A stretch of DNA of 64,000 bases, taken from GCA-002727615 sp964442655. GTDB taxonomy: Bacteria > Pseudomonadota > Alphaproteobacteria > TMED109. Positions within the stretch are counted from its first letter, which is position 1, and every line of letters begins with the position of its first letter. The translations under genes were made by a program, and so were the position numbers. Below the pieces are notes generated by a model. That model was not told where the DNA came from, did not search any database, and saw only the letters and a list, made by a program, of their open reading frames with translations. Where the stretch lies: assembly GCA_964442655.1 (NCBI GenBank), contig CAYTZM010000006.1, positions 44,328 through 108,327 on the forward strand, read 5' to 3'. Positions 35,273 to 44,554 of this stretch are shown here, piece after piece.

Positions 35273-35728
35273 ATGAAATTCTTATATCACAACTTAAATA
35301 TAAAATTATTATTAATAATAATATTTTTAAGTCTTAATACATCATGTACTGGACGTATAAGTAACCATGGTACTTTAAATATAGATAAAATCATTAACTC
35401 TGTAGTAGAAAGAAAACTTGAAAAAGCAGAAATTGAAGCTCTCCTAGGACCTCCTAGCACTACTTCAGCTTTTGAATTTAATAAATGGTACTACATCAAA
35501 ACGACACTTATACATAAAGCACTAAAAAAACCTGAAATAAAAGAGCATGTAATCTATGAAATTATTTTTAATAAAGAAAATCAAGCTATAAAAATAAATA
35601 AATATAATAAAGATGATATTAATGAAATTTCCTATAATAAAGAATTTACTGAGACTAAAGGAAACAAAAAATCATTACTTCAACTTATAGTTAAAGACAT
35701 GTTAAAAGCTGATTTAAGTAATAACTAA
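35273..35728 (+). CDS. bamE: Outer-membrane assembly lipoprotein BamE/SmpA/OmlA family
   Basis: 151 residues. The signal peptide (about 1-24) ends in a lipobox with the cysteine of 'NTSCTG' (residue 25). The SmpA/OmlA core includes 'KLEKAEIEALLGPPSTTSAF' and 'FNKWYYIKTTL', the pattern of the two-layer BamE fold. It supports the BAM complex that inserts outer-membrane proteins. Lone plus-strand gene between two minus-strand blocks; the location opposite the bc1 chaperone and yceD is typical for alphaproteobacteria. Confidence 0.87.
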   Translation: MKFLYHNLNIKLLLIIIFLSLNTSCTGRISNHGTLNIDKIINSVVERKLEKAEIEALLGPPSTTSAFEFNKWYYIKTTLIHKALKKPEIKEHVIYEIIFNKENQAIKINKYNKDDINEISYNKEFTETKGNKKSLLQLIVKDMLKADLSNN

Positions 35729-35760
35729 TGAAGGAACTAACGAGCTCCCTCATTATATTT
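35726..35760 (+). terminator. Terminator-like hairpin after bamE
   Basis: Arms at 35726-35738 and 35743-35755 pair over 11 of 13 positions (two A-C mismatches), loop AACG, followed by TATTTTAATATTT. It starts with the bamE stop codon and lies between the convergent bamE and hppA, so it may serve both, although the hppA side lacks a good T-run. Confidence 0.6.
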
Positions 35761-35766
35761 TAATAT

Positions 35767-37881
35767 TTAATGGGCTAAAATAGCTAACAACAATAAAGCA
35801 ACTATATTAGTAATTTTAATCATAGGATTAACGGCAGGTCCAGCAGTATCTTTATAAGGATCTCCAACAGTATCTCCTGTTATAGCTGCCTTATGAGCTT
35901 CTGAACCTTTTCCTCCATGATTACCATCTTCAATATATTTTTTTGCATTATCCCATGCTCCTCCTCCAGCAGTCATAGACAATGCAACAAAAAGACCAGT
36001 AACAATAACTCCTAATAACATAGCTCCAACTGCTGAAAACGCAGCTGATTTATCTCCCCCAGTAATATTTAATATTATAAAATAAAATATTACTGGCGCT
36101 AATACTGGAAGTAATGAAGGAATTATCATTTCTTTTATAGCAGATCTAGTTAGTAAATCTACAGCTTTGGCATAGTCAGGTTTTTCTGTTCCATCCATTA
36201 TTCCTTTAATTTCTTTAAATTGCCTCCTCACTTCTATAACAACTGAACCAGCAGCTCTTCCTACAGCTGTCATAGATAAAGCTCCAAAAAGATACGGTAA
36301 TAAACCCCCTAAAAGAAGTCCAACTACTACATAAGGATTCTCAAGAGAAAAATCTAATTGAACACCTGCAAAGTAAGGAAATTCAGAAGAATTACTACTA
36401 AAATAATTTAAATCTGAAGTATATGCAGCAAATAAAACTAATGCACCTAATCCAGCAGAACCAATTGCATAACCTTTTGTCACTGCCTTAGTAGTATTGC
36501 CAACAGCATCTAAAGCATCTGTGGTTTTTCTTACAGACTCATCTAAATTTGCCATTTCCGCTATCCCTCCTGCATTATCAGTTACAGGACCATAAGCGTC
36601 TAATGCTACAACCATTCCAGCAAGAGCAAGCATACTTGATACTGCAATAGCAATTCCAAATAATCCTGCAAGCATATGAGAAATTATAATAGCGGCACAA
36701 ATTAATACAGCTGGTATCGCTGTTGCTTCCATTGATATAGCCAAACCTTGGATTACATTTGTTCCATGACCAGTAACTGATGCCGCTGCAACAGATCTAA
36801 CTGGTCTGTAATTTGTTCCAGTATAATACTCAGTAACCCATATAATTAATCCGGTAAGAATAATTCCTAAAATTCCACAATAAAACAAATCCATACCAGA
36901 AAAAGAAGAACTAGCGACATAATATATTTTATCAAATCCAATAATATAATTTGTGGCAAATCCAATACCTATCAAAGACAAAATAGCAGAAACGATAAAT
37001 CCTTTATATAATGCCCCCATAATTGAACCTCCAGAGCCTAATTTAACAAAAAAGGTACCTATAATTGAAGCTAATATACAAACTCCACCAATTCCTATAG
37101 GAAGAATCATCATATTAGTCATATCAGAGGTGCCTATAAAAAATATTGAAGCCAAAACCATTGTTGCAACTACTGTTACTGCATAAGTTTCAAATAAATC
37201 TGCAGCCATACCTGCACAATCACCTACATTATCTCCCACATTATCGGCAATAACTGCAGGGTTTCTAGGGTCATCTTCAGGAATTCCTGCTTCAACTTTA
37301 CCAACTAAATCTGCTCCGACATCGGCACCTTTAGTAAAAATGCCTCCACCTAATCTAGCAAATATAGAAATTAAAGAAGCTCCAAATCCTAAAGCTACGA
37401 GTGGATCTATTAACTCTCTTCCAGAAGCACCATTTAAAATTAATAAAAAATAAGTACCAGTTACTGCAAGTAAGGCCAATCCAACTACAAGCATCCCGGT
37501 TACTGCTCCAGAACGAAAAGCAATACTTAACCCTTCTGCTAAACTCTTACTAGCTGATTGTGCTGTTCTCACATTTGCTTTAACAGAAACCACCATACCT
37601 ATATACCCAGCAGCTCCAGACAAAATAGAACCTAAAGCAAAAGCTAAAGCAACTTTAATATCTAATAAAATTATTAATAATATAAATATTAAAATGCCAA
37701 CTATTAATATAGTACGATACTGACGATTTAAATATGCATATGCACCAGCCTGTACAGCCCCTGAAATTTCTTGCATTTTATCTGAACCTGCATCAGAATT
37801 AATAACTGATTTGGCAGTAATTAAACCATAAACTAAAGCTAATGCACCACAAGCAATAGAAAAATATATAACTTCATTCAT
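35767..37881 (-). CDS. hppA: K+-independent proton-translocating pyrophosphatase
   Basis: 704 residues with about 16 membrane segments. The pyrophosphate-binding site is complete: 'GADLVGKVEAGIPEDDPRNP' then 'NVGDNVGDCAGMAADLFE', 'DAYGPVTDNAGGIAEM', and 'GDTVGDPYKDTAGPA' near the C-terminus. At the cation-determining position the sequence reads 'GNTTKAVTKG' (coded by 36473-36505). Lys and Thr there are diagnostic for K+-independent H+-PPases, where K+-dependent ones have Ala and Gly. It couples PPi hydrolysis to proton export and so recovers energy from biosynthesis. Its 5' intergenic region (37882-37998) shows no clear element. Confidence 0.96.
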   Translation of the reverse strand: MNEVIYFSIACGALALVYGLITAKSVINSDAGSDKMQEISGAVQAGAYAYLNRQYRTILIVGILIFILLIILLDIKVALAFALGSILSGAAGYIGMVVSVKANVRTAQSASKSLAEGLSIAFRSGAVTGMLVVGLALLAVTGTYFLLILNGASGRELIDPLVALGFGASLISIFARLGGGIFTKGADVGADLVGKVEAGIPEDDPRNPAVIADNVGDNVGDCAGMAADLFETYAVTVVATMVLASIFFIGTSDMTNMMILPIGIGGVCILASIIGTFFVKLGSGGSIMGALYKGFIVSAILSLIGIGFATNYIIGFDKIYYVASSSFSGMDLFYCGILGIILTGLIIWVTEYYTGTNYRPVRSVAAASVTGHGTNVIQGLAISMEATAIPAVLICAAIIISHMLAGLFGIAIAVSSMLALAGMVVALDAYGPVTDNAGGIAEMANLDESVRKTTDALDAVGNTTKAVTKGYAIGSAGLGALVLFAAYTSDLNYFSSNSSEFPYFAGVQLDFSLENPYVVVGLLLGGLLPYLFGALSMTAVGRAAGSVVIEVRRQFKEIKGIMDGTEKPDYAKAVDLLTRSAIKEMIIPSLLPVLAPVIFYFIILNITGGDKSAAFSAVGAMLLGVIVTGLFVALSMTAGGGAWDNAKKYIEDGNHGGKGSEAHKAAITGDTVGDPYKDTAGPAVNPMIKITNIVALLLLAILAH

Positions 37882-37998
37882 AATAAATTATCCCATAAAA
37901 TTGTAAAAATACCATTATTTATAAAATTTACGGTAACATGCCAGAGGATACTCATTAGTGCAACATACAATTAAAAAATATATATAAAATATTTTAAT

Positions 37999-38949
37999 TT
38001 AAAAATGGTTATATCCTTTAAATTCTTTATCTATAGTAATAACTTTATTTTCTCTATTTATTATTTTTAATTCATTATCTAAGGTAATTTCCCCAATTAT
38101 AGTCGAATCTTCATCTAAAAGATGTGAATCTTCTGGTTTAATAGTATATAATAACTCATAGTCATCTCCACCAGTCATAAGATCTATATCGTTTAAAGTA
38201 TTTACTTCTAATAAATTTTTTATCTCATTATAGACAGATATATTTTTAGATTCTACCTTTGCCCCAACATTATTGATATCACAAATATGTTTCAAGTCAG
38301 CTAACAAACCATCCGAAATATCTATAATTGAAGATGCAAAAGTACTAATCCTTTTACCTAACTCAATTCTAGGATTAGGTACCAAAAATTTATTTACCAA
38401 ATATTCATAATTTTTTACTTTATTTTTTGATATCTCTCCATTTAATAATTTTAAACCTATATAAGAACTTCCAATTTCTCCGGATATAACCAATAAATCT
38501 CCTGGTCGAGCGCCCTTTCTTCCAGACTCTTTTTTTCCATTATTCCCAAGAACAGTAATAGAAAACATTAGTGGACCATCATAGCAAGAAGTATCACCTC
38601 CTGCTAAAAACATATTATATTCAATTAAAGCCTCCTTAAACCCAAAAACAATTTTATCCATATTTATATTTTCAAATTCTTTTGAAATACTTATAGATGA
38701 AAAAATACAAAAAGGATCTGCTCCAAAGGTCGCTATATCTGATAAAGCTCTTAATACAGATCTTCTGGCCTGAATTTGCACATCAGTTCCTATTGGAACA
38801 TGTACTCCCTCTATAGAATTATCGGTACTAATAACTAAATTAGAAACGTTAGAAAAAAAAGCACAATCATCTTTTAAATTTCTGGCTTCAGGATTTCCAT
38901 AAGTAAGAAATTCAAGTTTTTTTTCTATAAAGCTAAATTCATTATACAT
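37999..38949 (-). CDS. thiL: Thiamine-monophosphate kinase
   Basis: 316 residues of the PurM/AIR-synthase-like ATP-binding fold. Motifs: 'DDCAFF' near residue 27, 'ISTDNSIEGVHV', 'LAGGDTS', 'DISDGLLADLKHI' near 210 and 'GGDDYELLYT' near 262. It phosphorylates thiamine monophosphate to the diphosphate cofactor. It closes the ribD-ribE-ribB-ribH-nusB-thiL series, an order conserved in alphaproteobacteria. The gap to nusB is 27 bp. Confidence 0.93.
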   Translation of the reverse strand: MYNEFSFIEKKLEFLTYGNPEARNLKDDCAFFSNVSNLVISTDNSIEGVHVPIGTDVQIQARRSVLRALSDIATFGADPFCIFSSISISKEFENINMDKIVFGFKEALIEYNMFLAGGDTSCYDGPLMFSITVLGNNGKKESGRKGARPGDLLVISGEIGSSYIGLKLLNGEISKNKVKNYEYLVNKFLVPNPRIELGKRISTFASSIIDISDGLLADLKHICDINNVGAKVESKNISVYNEIKNLLEVNTLNDIDLMTGGDDYELLYTIKPEDSHLLDEDSTIIGEITLDNELKIINRENKVITIDKEFKGYNHF

Positions 38950-38976
38950 ATTATTAATCCTACTTAAATATAATCA

Positions 38977-39447
38977 TTAACCTTTATGACGATCATTAGA
39001 AAACTTATCTAATAAACCATTTACAAAATTTACTTCAGATTTATTAAAAAAACTTGCTGCAATATTAGTATATTCACTAATGACAACATTTTTAGGAACA
39101 TTTGAAAACTCTACTAACTCAATATAAGCACATCTTAAAATATTAACTAACGTAGAATCCATTCTATCTATTGACCAATCATCTACAAATTTTTTTGATA
39201 GTTGTTTATCTATTTTATCTCTATTTCTGAAAACCTTTGTAACTAATAAAGAAAACCATTTTTTATCTACACTACTCCTTTTTAATTCTCCTATATTTAT
39301 GTCTTTAAGATTATTATATATCTCATTTATTTCCTTATTATTAATGTCATGTAACTTATCTAGATTCATTTTTTCATTAAAATCTAATTGAAATAATATT
39401 TGTACGGCAAATAATCTAGATAAAGTTTTATTTATAGAAGTGTTCAT
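38977..39447 (-). CDS. nusB: Transcription antitermination factor NusB
   Basis: 156 residues, all-helical NusB fold. 'LSRLFAVQILFQLDF' at the start, 'WSIDRMDSTLVNILRCAYIEL' and 'NVVISEYTNIAASFFNKSEVNFVNGLLD' near the end are the family hallmarks. It binds boxA RNA with S10 for rRNA antitermination. Its ATG overlaps the ribH stop by ATGA, so the two are translationally coupled. Confidence 0.94.
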   Translation of the reverse strand: MNTSINKTLSRLFAVQILFQLDFNEKMNLDKLHDINNKEINEIYNNLKDINIGELKRSSVDKKWFSLLVTKVFRNRDKIDKQLSKKFVDDWSIDRMDSTLVNILRCAYIELVEFSNVPKNVVISEYTNIAASFFNKSEVNFVNGLLDKFSNDRHKG

Positions 39448-39866
39448 TTTTCTATTTTAGAAAAATTTTTAATCATTTCTAAACAAGCAATAGCAGCAGC
39501 TCTTCCCTTATTTAAACCTTCCGAGTTTGCTCTAGTATTAGCTTGACTCATATTTTCACAAGTTAATATTCCATACCCTAAAGCAATTCCATCTAAAGAA
39601 AGATTCATCAAAGCTCTAGCACTCTCATTGCATACATAATCATAATGAGAAGTTTCTCCTCTTATTACACATCCTAAAGCTATATACCCTATATAATTAT
39701 TATATTTAGATGCCTTAGCTATAATTGCAGGAACCTCGAAAGCACCTGGAACAGAGATAACTTCATATTCAAAATTATTTTCTTTTATATATTTAATTGC
39801 TTCATTTTCAAGATTAGAAGAAATTTCTTTATAAAAAGTAGATGTAACTATTAATATTTTATCCAT
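39444..39866 (-). CDS. ribH: 6,7-dimethyl-8-ribityllumazine synthase
   Basis: 140 residues. Contains 'VSVPGAFEVPAIIAKAS', 'GYIALGCVIRGETSHYDYVC' with the catalytic His, and 'GYGILTCENMSQANTRA'. It joins the RibB and RibD products to form the lumazine that RibE dismutates to riboflavin. The start directly abuts the ribB stop. The C-terminus 'NKGRAAAIACLEM' is usual. Confidence 0.96.
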   Translation of the reverse strand: MDKILIVTSTFYKEISSNLENEAIKYIKENNFEYEVISVPGAFEVPAIIAKASKYNNYIGYIALGCVIRGETSHYDYVCNESARALMNLSLDGIALGYGILTCENMSQANTRANSEGLNKGRAAAIACLEMIKNFSKIEK

Positions 39867-40994
39867 TTAATTTTCCATTATGTCTCTTTGGTCTAAGACT
39901 TTTATGTCAAATCCTTCTAATCCTATTACTTCTCTTTTTGACTTACTTAATAAAATCATTTCTTTAACTCCATGATCTCTAATTATTTGTGCTCCAATTC
40001 CATGTTCTCTAATTTTATCTTCACTTTCCCATATATTTTTATCTTCTAATAAATCAGACATATTTTCATTATTATTAATTATAACTATTAATCCTGAACC
40101 ATTTTTTTCAATTGCAGTCATAGAATCATCTAAAGATAAATAATTTTTTCTATTACTTTTTTCAAGATATGCATTAAAAGCATCTGAGATAAAATTGGAT
40201 ACATGTACCCTAACTAAAACAGGTTTACTATTATTTAGTTCACCTTTAACTAAAGCTAAATGTTCCTTAGACTTATTATTAACTGTGTTCTCATATGAAA
40301 ATATTTTCCAAACCCCATGTAACTTAGTTGTTAAAATTTTATTTTTGTTTCTTTTTATTATTGGATCATTATTAACTCTATAACGAATTAAATCTGCTAT
40401 AGAACCAATTTTTAAATTATGCTTCTTACAAAATGGAATTAAATCTTTTAATCGCGCCATTGTCCCATCTTCATTCATAATTTCACATATTACTGCAGAT
40501 GGATTTAGTCCTGCTATTCTAGAAATATCTACTGCTGCTTCTGTATGTCCGGCCCTAACTAAAACACCTCCATCTCTAGCTCTTAAAGGAAAAACATGTC
40601 CTGGGGTTCTTATATCATTTGAAGAAGAATTTTTATCAATTGCTACCTGAACAGTTTTTGCTCTATCTGCAGCTGAAATTCCCGTAGTCACATCTTTTGT
40701 GGATTCAATTGAAACCGTAAAAGCAGTGTCTAATTTACCTGGGTTCCTTCTATCCATAGAATTTAATTGCAATTGATCAATTCTATTTTTAGTCAAAGAC
40801 AAACATATCAAACCTCTACCAAATTTTGCCATAAAATTTATAGCATCTGGCGTAACCATTTGTGCAGGTATAATTAAATCACCTTCATTTTCTCTATTTT
40901 CATTATCTACTAGAACATACATTCTACCATTTCTAGCTTCATTAACTATTTCTTCTATAGGAGATAAATAATCGTTTAATTTTAATTCAGACAT
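39867..40994 (-). CDS. ribB: 3,4-dihydroxy-2-butanone-4-phosphate synthase fused to a degenerate GTP cyclohydrolase II domain
   Basis: 375 residues in two domains. The RibB half (about 1-205) is intact: 'DNENRENEGDLI', 'FGRGLICLSL', 'TGISAADRAKT', 'TPGHVFPLRAR' and 'GHTEAAVDISRIAG'. The second half follows the RibA fold ('PVLVRVHVSNFISDAF' ... 'GIGAQIIRDHGV'), but the three zinc-binding cysteines of GTP cyclohydrolase II are missing; the segment reads 'AYLEKSNRKNYLSL'. Such RibB proteins with an inactive RibA-like domain are known in alphaproteobacteria. The cell would need a separate RibA, not in this window. It overlaps ribE by 8 bp. Confidence 0.93.
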   Translation of the reverse strand: MSELKLNDYLSPIEEIVNEARNGRMYVLVDNENRENEGDLIIPAQMVTPDAINFMAKFGRGLICLSLTKNRIDQLQLNSMDRRNPGKLDTAFTVSIESTKDVTTGISAADRAKTVQVAIDKNSSSNDIRTPGHVFPLRARDGGVLVRAGHTEAAVDISRIAGLNPSAVICEIMNEDGTMARLKDLIPFCKKHNLKIGSIADLIRYRVNNDPIIKRNKNKILTTKLHGVWKIFSYENTVNNKSKEHLALVKGELNNSKPVLVRVHVSNFISDAFNAYLEKSNRKNYLSLDDSMTAIEKNGSGLIVIINNNENMSDLLEDKNIWESEDKIREHGIGAQIIRDHGVKEMILLSKSKREVIGLEGFDIKVLDQRDIMEN

Positions 40995-41598
40995 TTTTTA
41001 TACTTTTCAAATAATTTCCCGAAAAATGCACTGCATATCTTGCCATACTATCAACTTCTATATTCACCTTATCATTAACATTTAAACTATCAATTGTAGT
41101 TTCTTTTAAAGTATGTGAAATTATATTTACACTAAAATTATTCTTATTAACACTATTTATAGTTAATGAAATACCATCAATAGCAATAGAACCTTTTTTA
41201 ACTATATATTTTAATATATCTTTACTTACTCTAAAATCTAAAATTTTAGATCCTTTGTCGTCTTTTTTATTGGCTAAATAGGCAATACCATCAATATGAC
41301 CAGAAAGAATATGTCCACCTATTTGTTCACCTAAATTAAGAGACAATTCCAAATTTAAAATTGTACCAATTTTCCACTTTTTTGCCGTAGTCACATTTAG
41401 AGTTTCTCTAGAAAGTTCTACCTTAAATACATTTTTTTTTATTTCTAAAGCAGTAAGGCATATTCCAGAACAGCAAATAGAATCTCCAGTCTTAGTAGTT
41501 ATAAGTGAAAAATCTGTTTTAATACTAATGCTTAAATCTCCACTAGTATCATCTAAATCTATAACTTTTCCAAGACCTTTAATAATTCCTGTAAACAT
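40987..41598 (-). CDS. ribE: Riboflavin synthase, alpha subunit
   Basis: 203 residues with two lumazine-binding repeats. Each begins in the family manner ('MFTGIIKGLGKV' and 'HILSGHIDGIAYL'), with 'SICCSGICLTALEI' and 'SIAIDGISLTINSV' as the paired substrate loops. It dismutates two lumazine molecules to riboflavin. It is 20 bp downstream of ribD and overlaps ribB. E. coli names the same protein RibC. Confidence 0.95.
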   Translation of the reverse strand: MFTGIIKGLGKVIDLDDTSGDLSISIKTDFSLITTKTGDSICCSGICLTALEIKKNVFKVELSRETLNVTTAKKWKIGTILNLELSLNLGEQIGGHILSGHIDGIAYLANKKDDKGSKILDFRVSKDILKYIVKKGSIAIDGISLTINSVNKNNFSVNIISHTLKETTIDSLNVNDKVNIEVDSMARYAVHFSGNYLKSIKNV

Positions 41599-41618
41599 TA
41601 TTTAATCCATATAACATA

Positions 41619-42713
41619 TTATCTCTGCCATTCCTCTAATAAATCACTATCAATAATTTTTGAACTTACTATATTAAAATTCTTTGCTAGTTTTAAATCT
41701 TTAAGTCCATAAGAAGCAATACTGGATAAACCATCACCTCCAATAATAATACCACTTCTATATAAAAAAATCTTATTTACTAAATTTTTAGATAATAATG
41801 AAGATGAAATTTCACTACCACCTTCTACTAAAACCCTTGTATAACCTTTCTTGGCTAAATCTTCTAATCCAGATTTTAAATTTAATTGATTTTTATTATT
41901 TTTAGGCAACTCTATTATATTTACTCCTAAATCAATTAATTTATTTTTTTTAACACCTCTAATATTTTTTTGCGTCCAAATAATAACAGGATATCTATTT
42001 ATATTTTTTAACACTTTTGCAGACAAAGGAATTGATAATCGAGAGTCAACTATAACTTTAACTGGAGATTGTTTTTTTAAGCCATTTAATCTACAATTTA
42101 ATTTAGAATTATCACTTATTATTGTGTTGATTCCTACTAATATTGCATCATGATTGGCTCTTAATAAATGTCCATGATTTCGAGCTATTTTGCCGGTGAT
42201 CCATTTACTTTCTCGATGTTTTGTAGCTATTTTTCCATCCATACTTGAAGCAATTTTTAAAGTTACTAAAGGTAAATTGTTTCTAATCCTTAGAAAATAC
42301 CCCTTATTAATTTCAAAAGCTTCCTCTTTACATAATCCTACTTCTACATTTATTCCTGCATCTTTTAATAATTTTATTCCTTTACCTGCTGTTCTTTTAT
42401 CTGGGTCTAAAATTGAAATAATAACTTTTTTTATTCCTGAATTTACTAATAATTCTGCACAAGATGGGGTTTGACCTTTATGAGCGCATGGTTCTAATGT
42501 AACCAAAGCTGTTCCTCCATCAGGATTAACATCTAAATTAGATAATGCATTAAACTCAGCATGAGGTCTTCCTCCATCTGAAGTCCTCCCACTTCCTATC
42601 AAATTATTTGAAACATCTAATATTACACAACCTACACTTGGATTAGGATGACAAACCCCTAAACCATGCCTAGCTAGAGATAGTGCAGCCCTCATAGCAA
42701 CTTCTAAACGCAT
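41619..42713 (-). CDS. ribD: Bifunctional diaminohydroxyphosphoribosylaminopyrimidine deaminase/reductase
   Basis: 364 residues from ATG 42713; a GTG at 42725 lies too close to the AGGAG to use it well. The N-terminal cytidine-deaminase-type domain has the zinc ligands in 'RPHAEFNAL' and 'LEPCAHKGQTPSCAELL'. The C-terminal reductase domain starts about residue 145 with 'VTLKIASSMDGKIAT' and carries 'VLVEGGSEISSSLL'. It performs steps two and three of riboflavin synthesis. Situated between nrdR and ribE as in other alphaproteobacteria. Confidence 0.95.
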   Translation of the reverse strand: MRLEVAMRAALSLARHGLGVCHPNPSVGCVILDVSNNLIGSGRTSDGGRPHAEFNALSNLDVNPDGGTALVTLEPCAHKGQTPSCAELLVNSGIKKVIISILDPDKRTAGKGIKLLKDAGINVEVGLCKEEAFEINKGYFLRIRNNLPLVTLKIASSMDGKIATKHRESKWITGKIARNHGHLLRANHDAILVGINTIISDNSKLNCRLNGLKKQSPVKVIVDSRLSIPLSAKVLKNINRYPVIIWTQKNIRGVKKNKLIDLGVNIIELPKNNKNQLNLKSGLEDLAKKGYTRVLVEGGSEISSSLLSKNLVNKIFLYRSGIIIGGDGLSSIASYGLKDLKLAKNFNIVSSKIIDSDLLEEWQR

Positions 42714-42733
42714 ATCTCTAACCACTCCTACAT

Positions 42734-43195
42734 CTATTTATCCATTTCATCATCAAGAGTCTCAATAAATTTATTAAAATCTGTAGCTTCTCTAAAATTT
42801 CTATATACACTAGCAAACCTTACATAAGCTACCTGGTCAATTTCTGATAGAGCATCCATCACCAATTTACCTATTTTATCACTAGGAATTTCATTTTCTC
42901 CAGAAGTTTCTAAAAGTCTAACTATACTAGTTATCATTTTTTCTATTCTTTCAGTTTCAATAGGCCTTTTTCTAAAAGCTATCAACAATGAACGAGCTAG
43001 TTTTTCTCTATCAAAATCTACCTTTTTTCCATCTCTTTTAACAACCATTAAGTCTCGCAATTGAACTCTCTCAAGAGTGGTAAAACGAGAACCACATTGA
43101 GTACATGATCTTCTTCTTCTTATAACGGCAGAATCTTCAGTTGGTCTAGAATCTTTTACTTGTGTATCGTTATCTCCACAATATGGACATTTCAT
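42734..43195 (-). CDS. nrdR: Transcriptional repressor NrdR
   Basis: 153 residues. The zinc finger is complete: 'MKCPYCGDNDTQVKDSRP' and 'RRSCTQCGSRFTTLERV', followed by an ATP-cone domain ('VVKRDGKKVDFDREKLARSL'). NrdR represses ribonucleotide reductase genes according to the ATP/dATP balance. It lies 12 bp after glyA and 20 bp before ribD, the standard arrangement. No NrdR box pair was noticed in the window. Confidence 0.96.
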   Translation of the reverse strand: MKCPYCGDNDTQVKDSRPTEDSAVIRRRRSCTQCGSRFTTLERVQLRDLMVVKRDGKKVDFDREKLARSLLIAFRKRPIETERIEKMITSIVRLLETSGENEIPSDKIGKLVMDALSEIDQVAYVRFASVYRNFREATDFNKFIETLDDEMDK

Positions 43196-43207
43196 AAACT
43201 TATTCCT

Positions 43208-44533
43208 TTAACTTTTACTATAATTTATAGAAGAATAAAGTGGAAACTTTTTGCATAATTCTTTAACATTCTCTAGCACATTTCTTTCAACGCTTGAATT
43301 ATTAACTTTGTTTTCCACTAAACTATTTAAAACTTTACCTATTAACTTACCTATTTTAATCATTTCTCCTTCTTTAAAACCTCTCGTTGTTACTGCTGGA
43401 GTCCCTATTCTAAGTCCAGAAGTAATGAATGGTTTTTGTTCATCAAATGGAACAGCATTTTTATTACATGTTATTCCTGCTCTATCTAAACTCTCTTCTG
43501 ACTCTTTTCCTGTTAAACCAAGCGGCCTTAAATCACATAGTATAACATGACTATCCGTTCCTCCAGAAACTATTTTTATTCCCTGTTCTTCTAGAGAATT
43601 TGCTAAAATTTTTGCATTAGAAATAATTTGCTTAGCATAAATTTTAAATTCTGGATTTAAAGCTTCTCCAAAAGCTGCAGCTTTTGCAGCGATAACATGC
43701 ATTAATGGGCCTCCTTGAATGCCAGGAAAAATTGCCTTATCTAATAATTTAGATAATTCTAAATCATTAGATAATATCATTCCTCCTCTTGGACCACGTA
43801 AAGTTTTATGTGTTGTCGTAGTAACAACATGTGCATGATTTATTGGGTTAGGGTATTCTCCTGCAACTATTAAACCAGCATAATGAGCAATATCAGCTAA
43901 AAAATATGCATTTACTTTGTCTGCTACGCTTCTTATTCTTTCAAAATCAATATGTCTTGAATAAGCTGAAGCCCCAGCAATAATCAGTTTAGGTTTATTA
44001 TTAATAGCTAGAGTTTCTAATTCGTCATAATTTATAATACCATCTACCTTATTTACTCCATATTGAACAGAATTAAACCATTTTCCCGATTGGTTAGGTT
44101 TTGCTCCATGAGTTAAATGCCCCCCTGAAGCTAAAGACATCCCAAGAATAGTATCACCAGGACTAAGTAAAGCAGAATAGACTGCCTGATTAGCTTGAGA
44201 ACCAGAATTTGGTTGAACATTAGCCCAACTACTAGAAAATAATTTACACGCTCTCTTAATAGCTAAATCTTCTGCTTTATCTACATATTCACAACCTCCA
44301 TAATAACGTTTACCAGAATAACCTTCAGCATATTTATTAGTTAAAATAGACCCTTGAATATTTAAAACTTGCTCACTTACAAAGTTTTCTGATGCAATTA
44401 GTTCTATAGAATTTTGTTGTCTACATAACTCTCCTTGCATAGCACTACTTAACTCTGTATCGCTAATGCCATTAATTTCATATAATTTAGTCTCTTCATC
44501 ACGTATATTAATAGAATTATTTGTATTATTCAT
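43208..44533 (-). CDS. glyA: Serine hydroxymethyltransferase
   Basis: 441 residues. 'IELIASENFVSEQVL' (43-57), 'NKYAEGYSGKRYYGGCEYVD' and the PLP lysine K243 in 'VTTTTHKTLRGPRGG' are diagnostic. It interconverts serine and glycine with one-carbon transfer to tetrahydrofolate. It sits between rpiB and nrdR. Nearby on the same strand are an alanine/glycine symporter and ALA synthase, which consumes glycine. Confidence 0.97.
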   Translation of the reverse strand: MNNTNNSINIRDEETKLYEINGISDTELSSAMQGELCRQQNSIELIASENFVSEQVLNIQGSILTNKYAEGYSGKRYYGGCEYVDKAEDLAIKRACKLFSSSWANVQPNSGSQANQAVYSALLSPGDTILGMSLASGGHLTHGAKPNQSGKWFNSVQYGVNKVDGIINYDELETLAINNKPKLIIAGASAYSRHIDFERIRSVADKVNAYFLADIAHYAGLIVAGEYPNPINHAHVVTTTTHKTLRGPRGGMILSNDLELSKLLDKAIFPGIQGGPLMHVIAAKAAAFGEALNPEFKIYAKQIISNAKILANSLEEQGIKIVSGGTDSHVILCDLRPLGLTGKESEESLDRAGITCNKNAVPFDEQKPFITSGLRIGTPAVTTRGFKEGEMIKIGKLIGKVLNSLVENKVNNSSVERNVLENVKELCKKFPLYSSINYSKS

Positions 44534-44554
44534 TTTAATTAATCCTCATTATAA

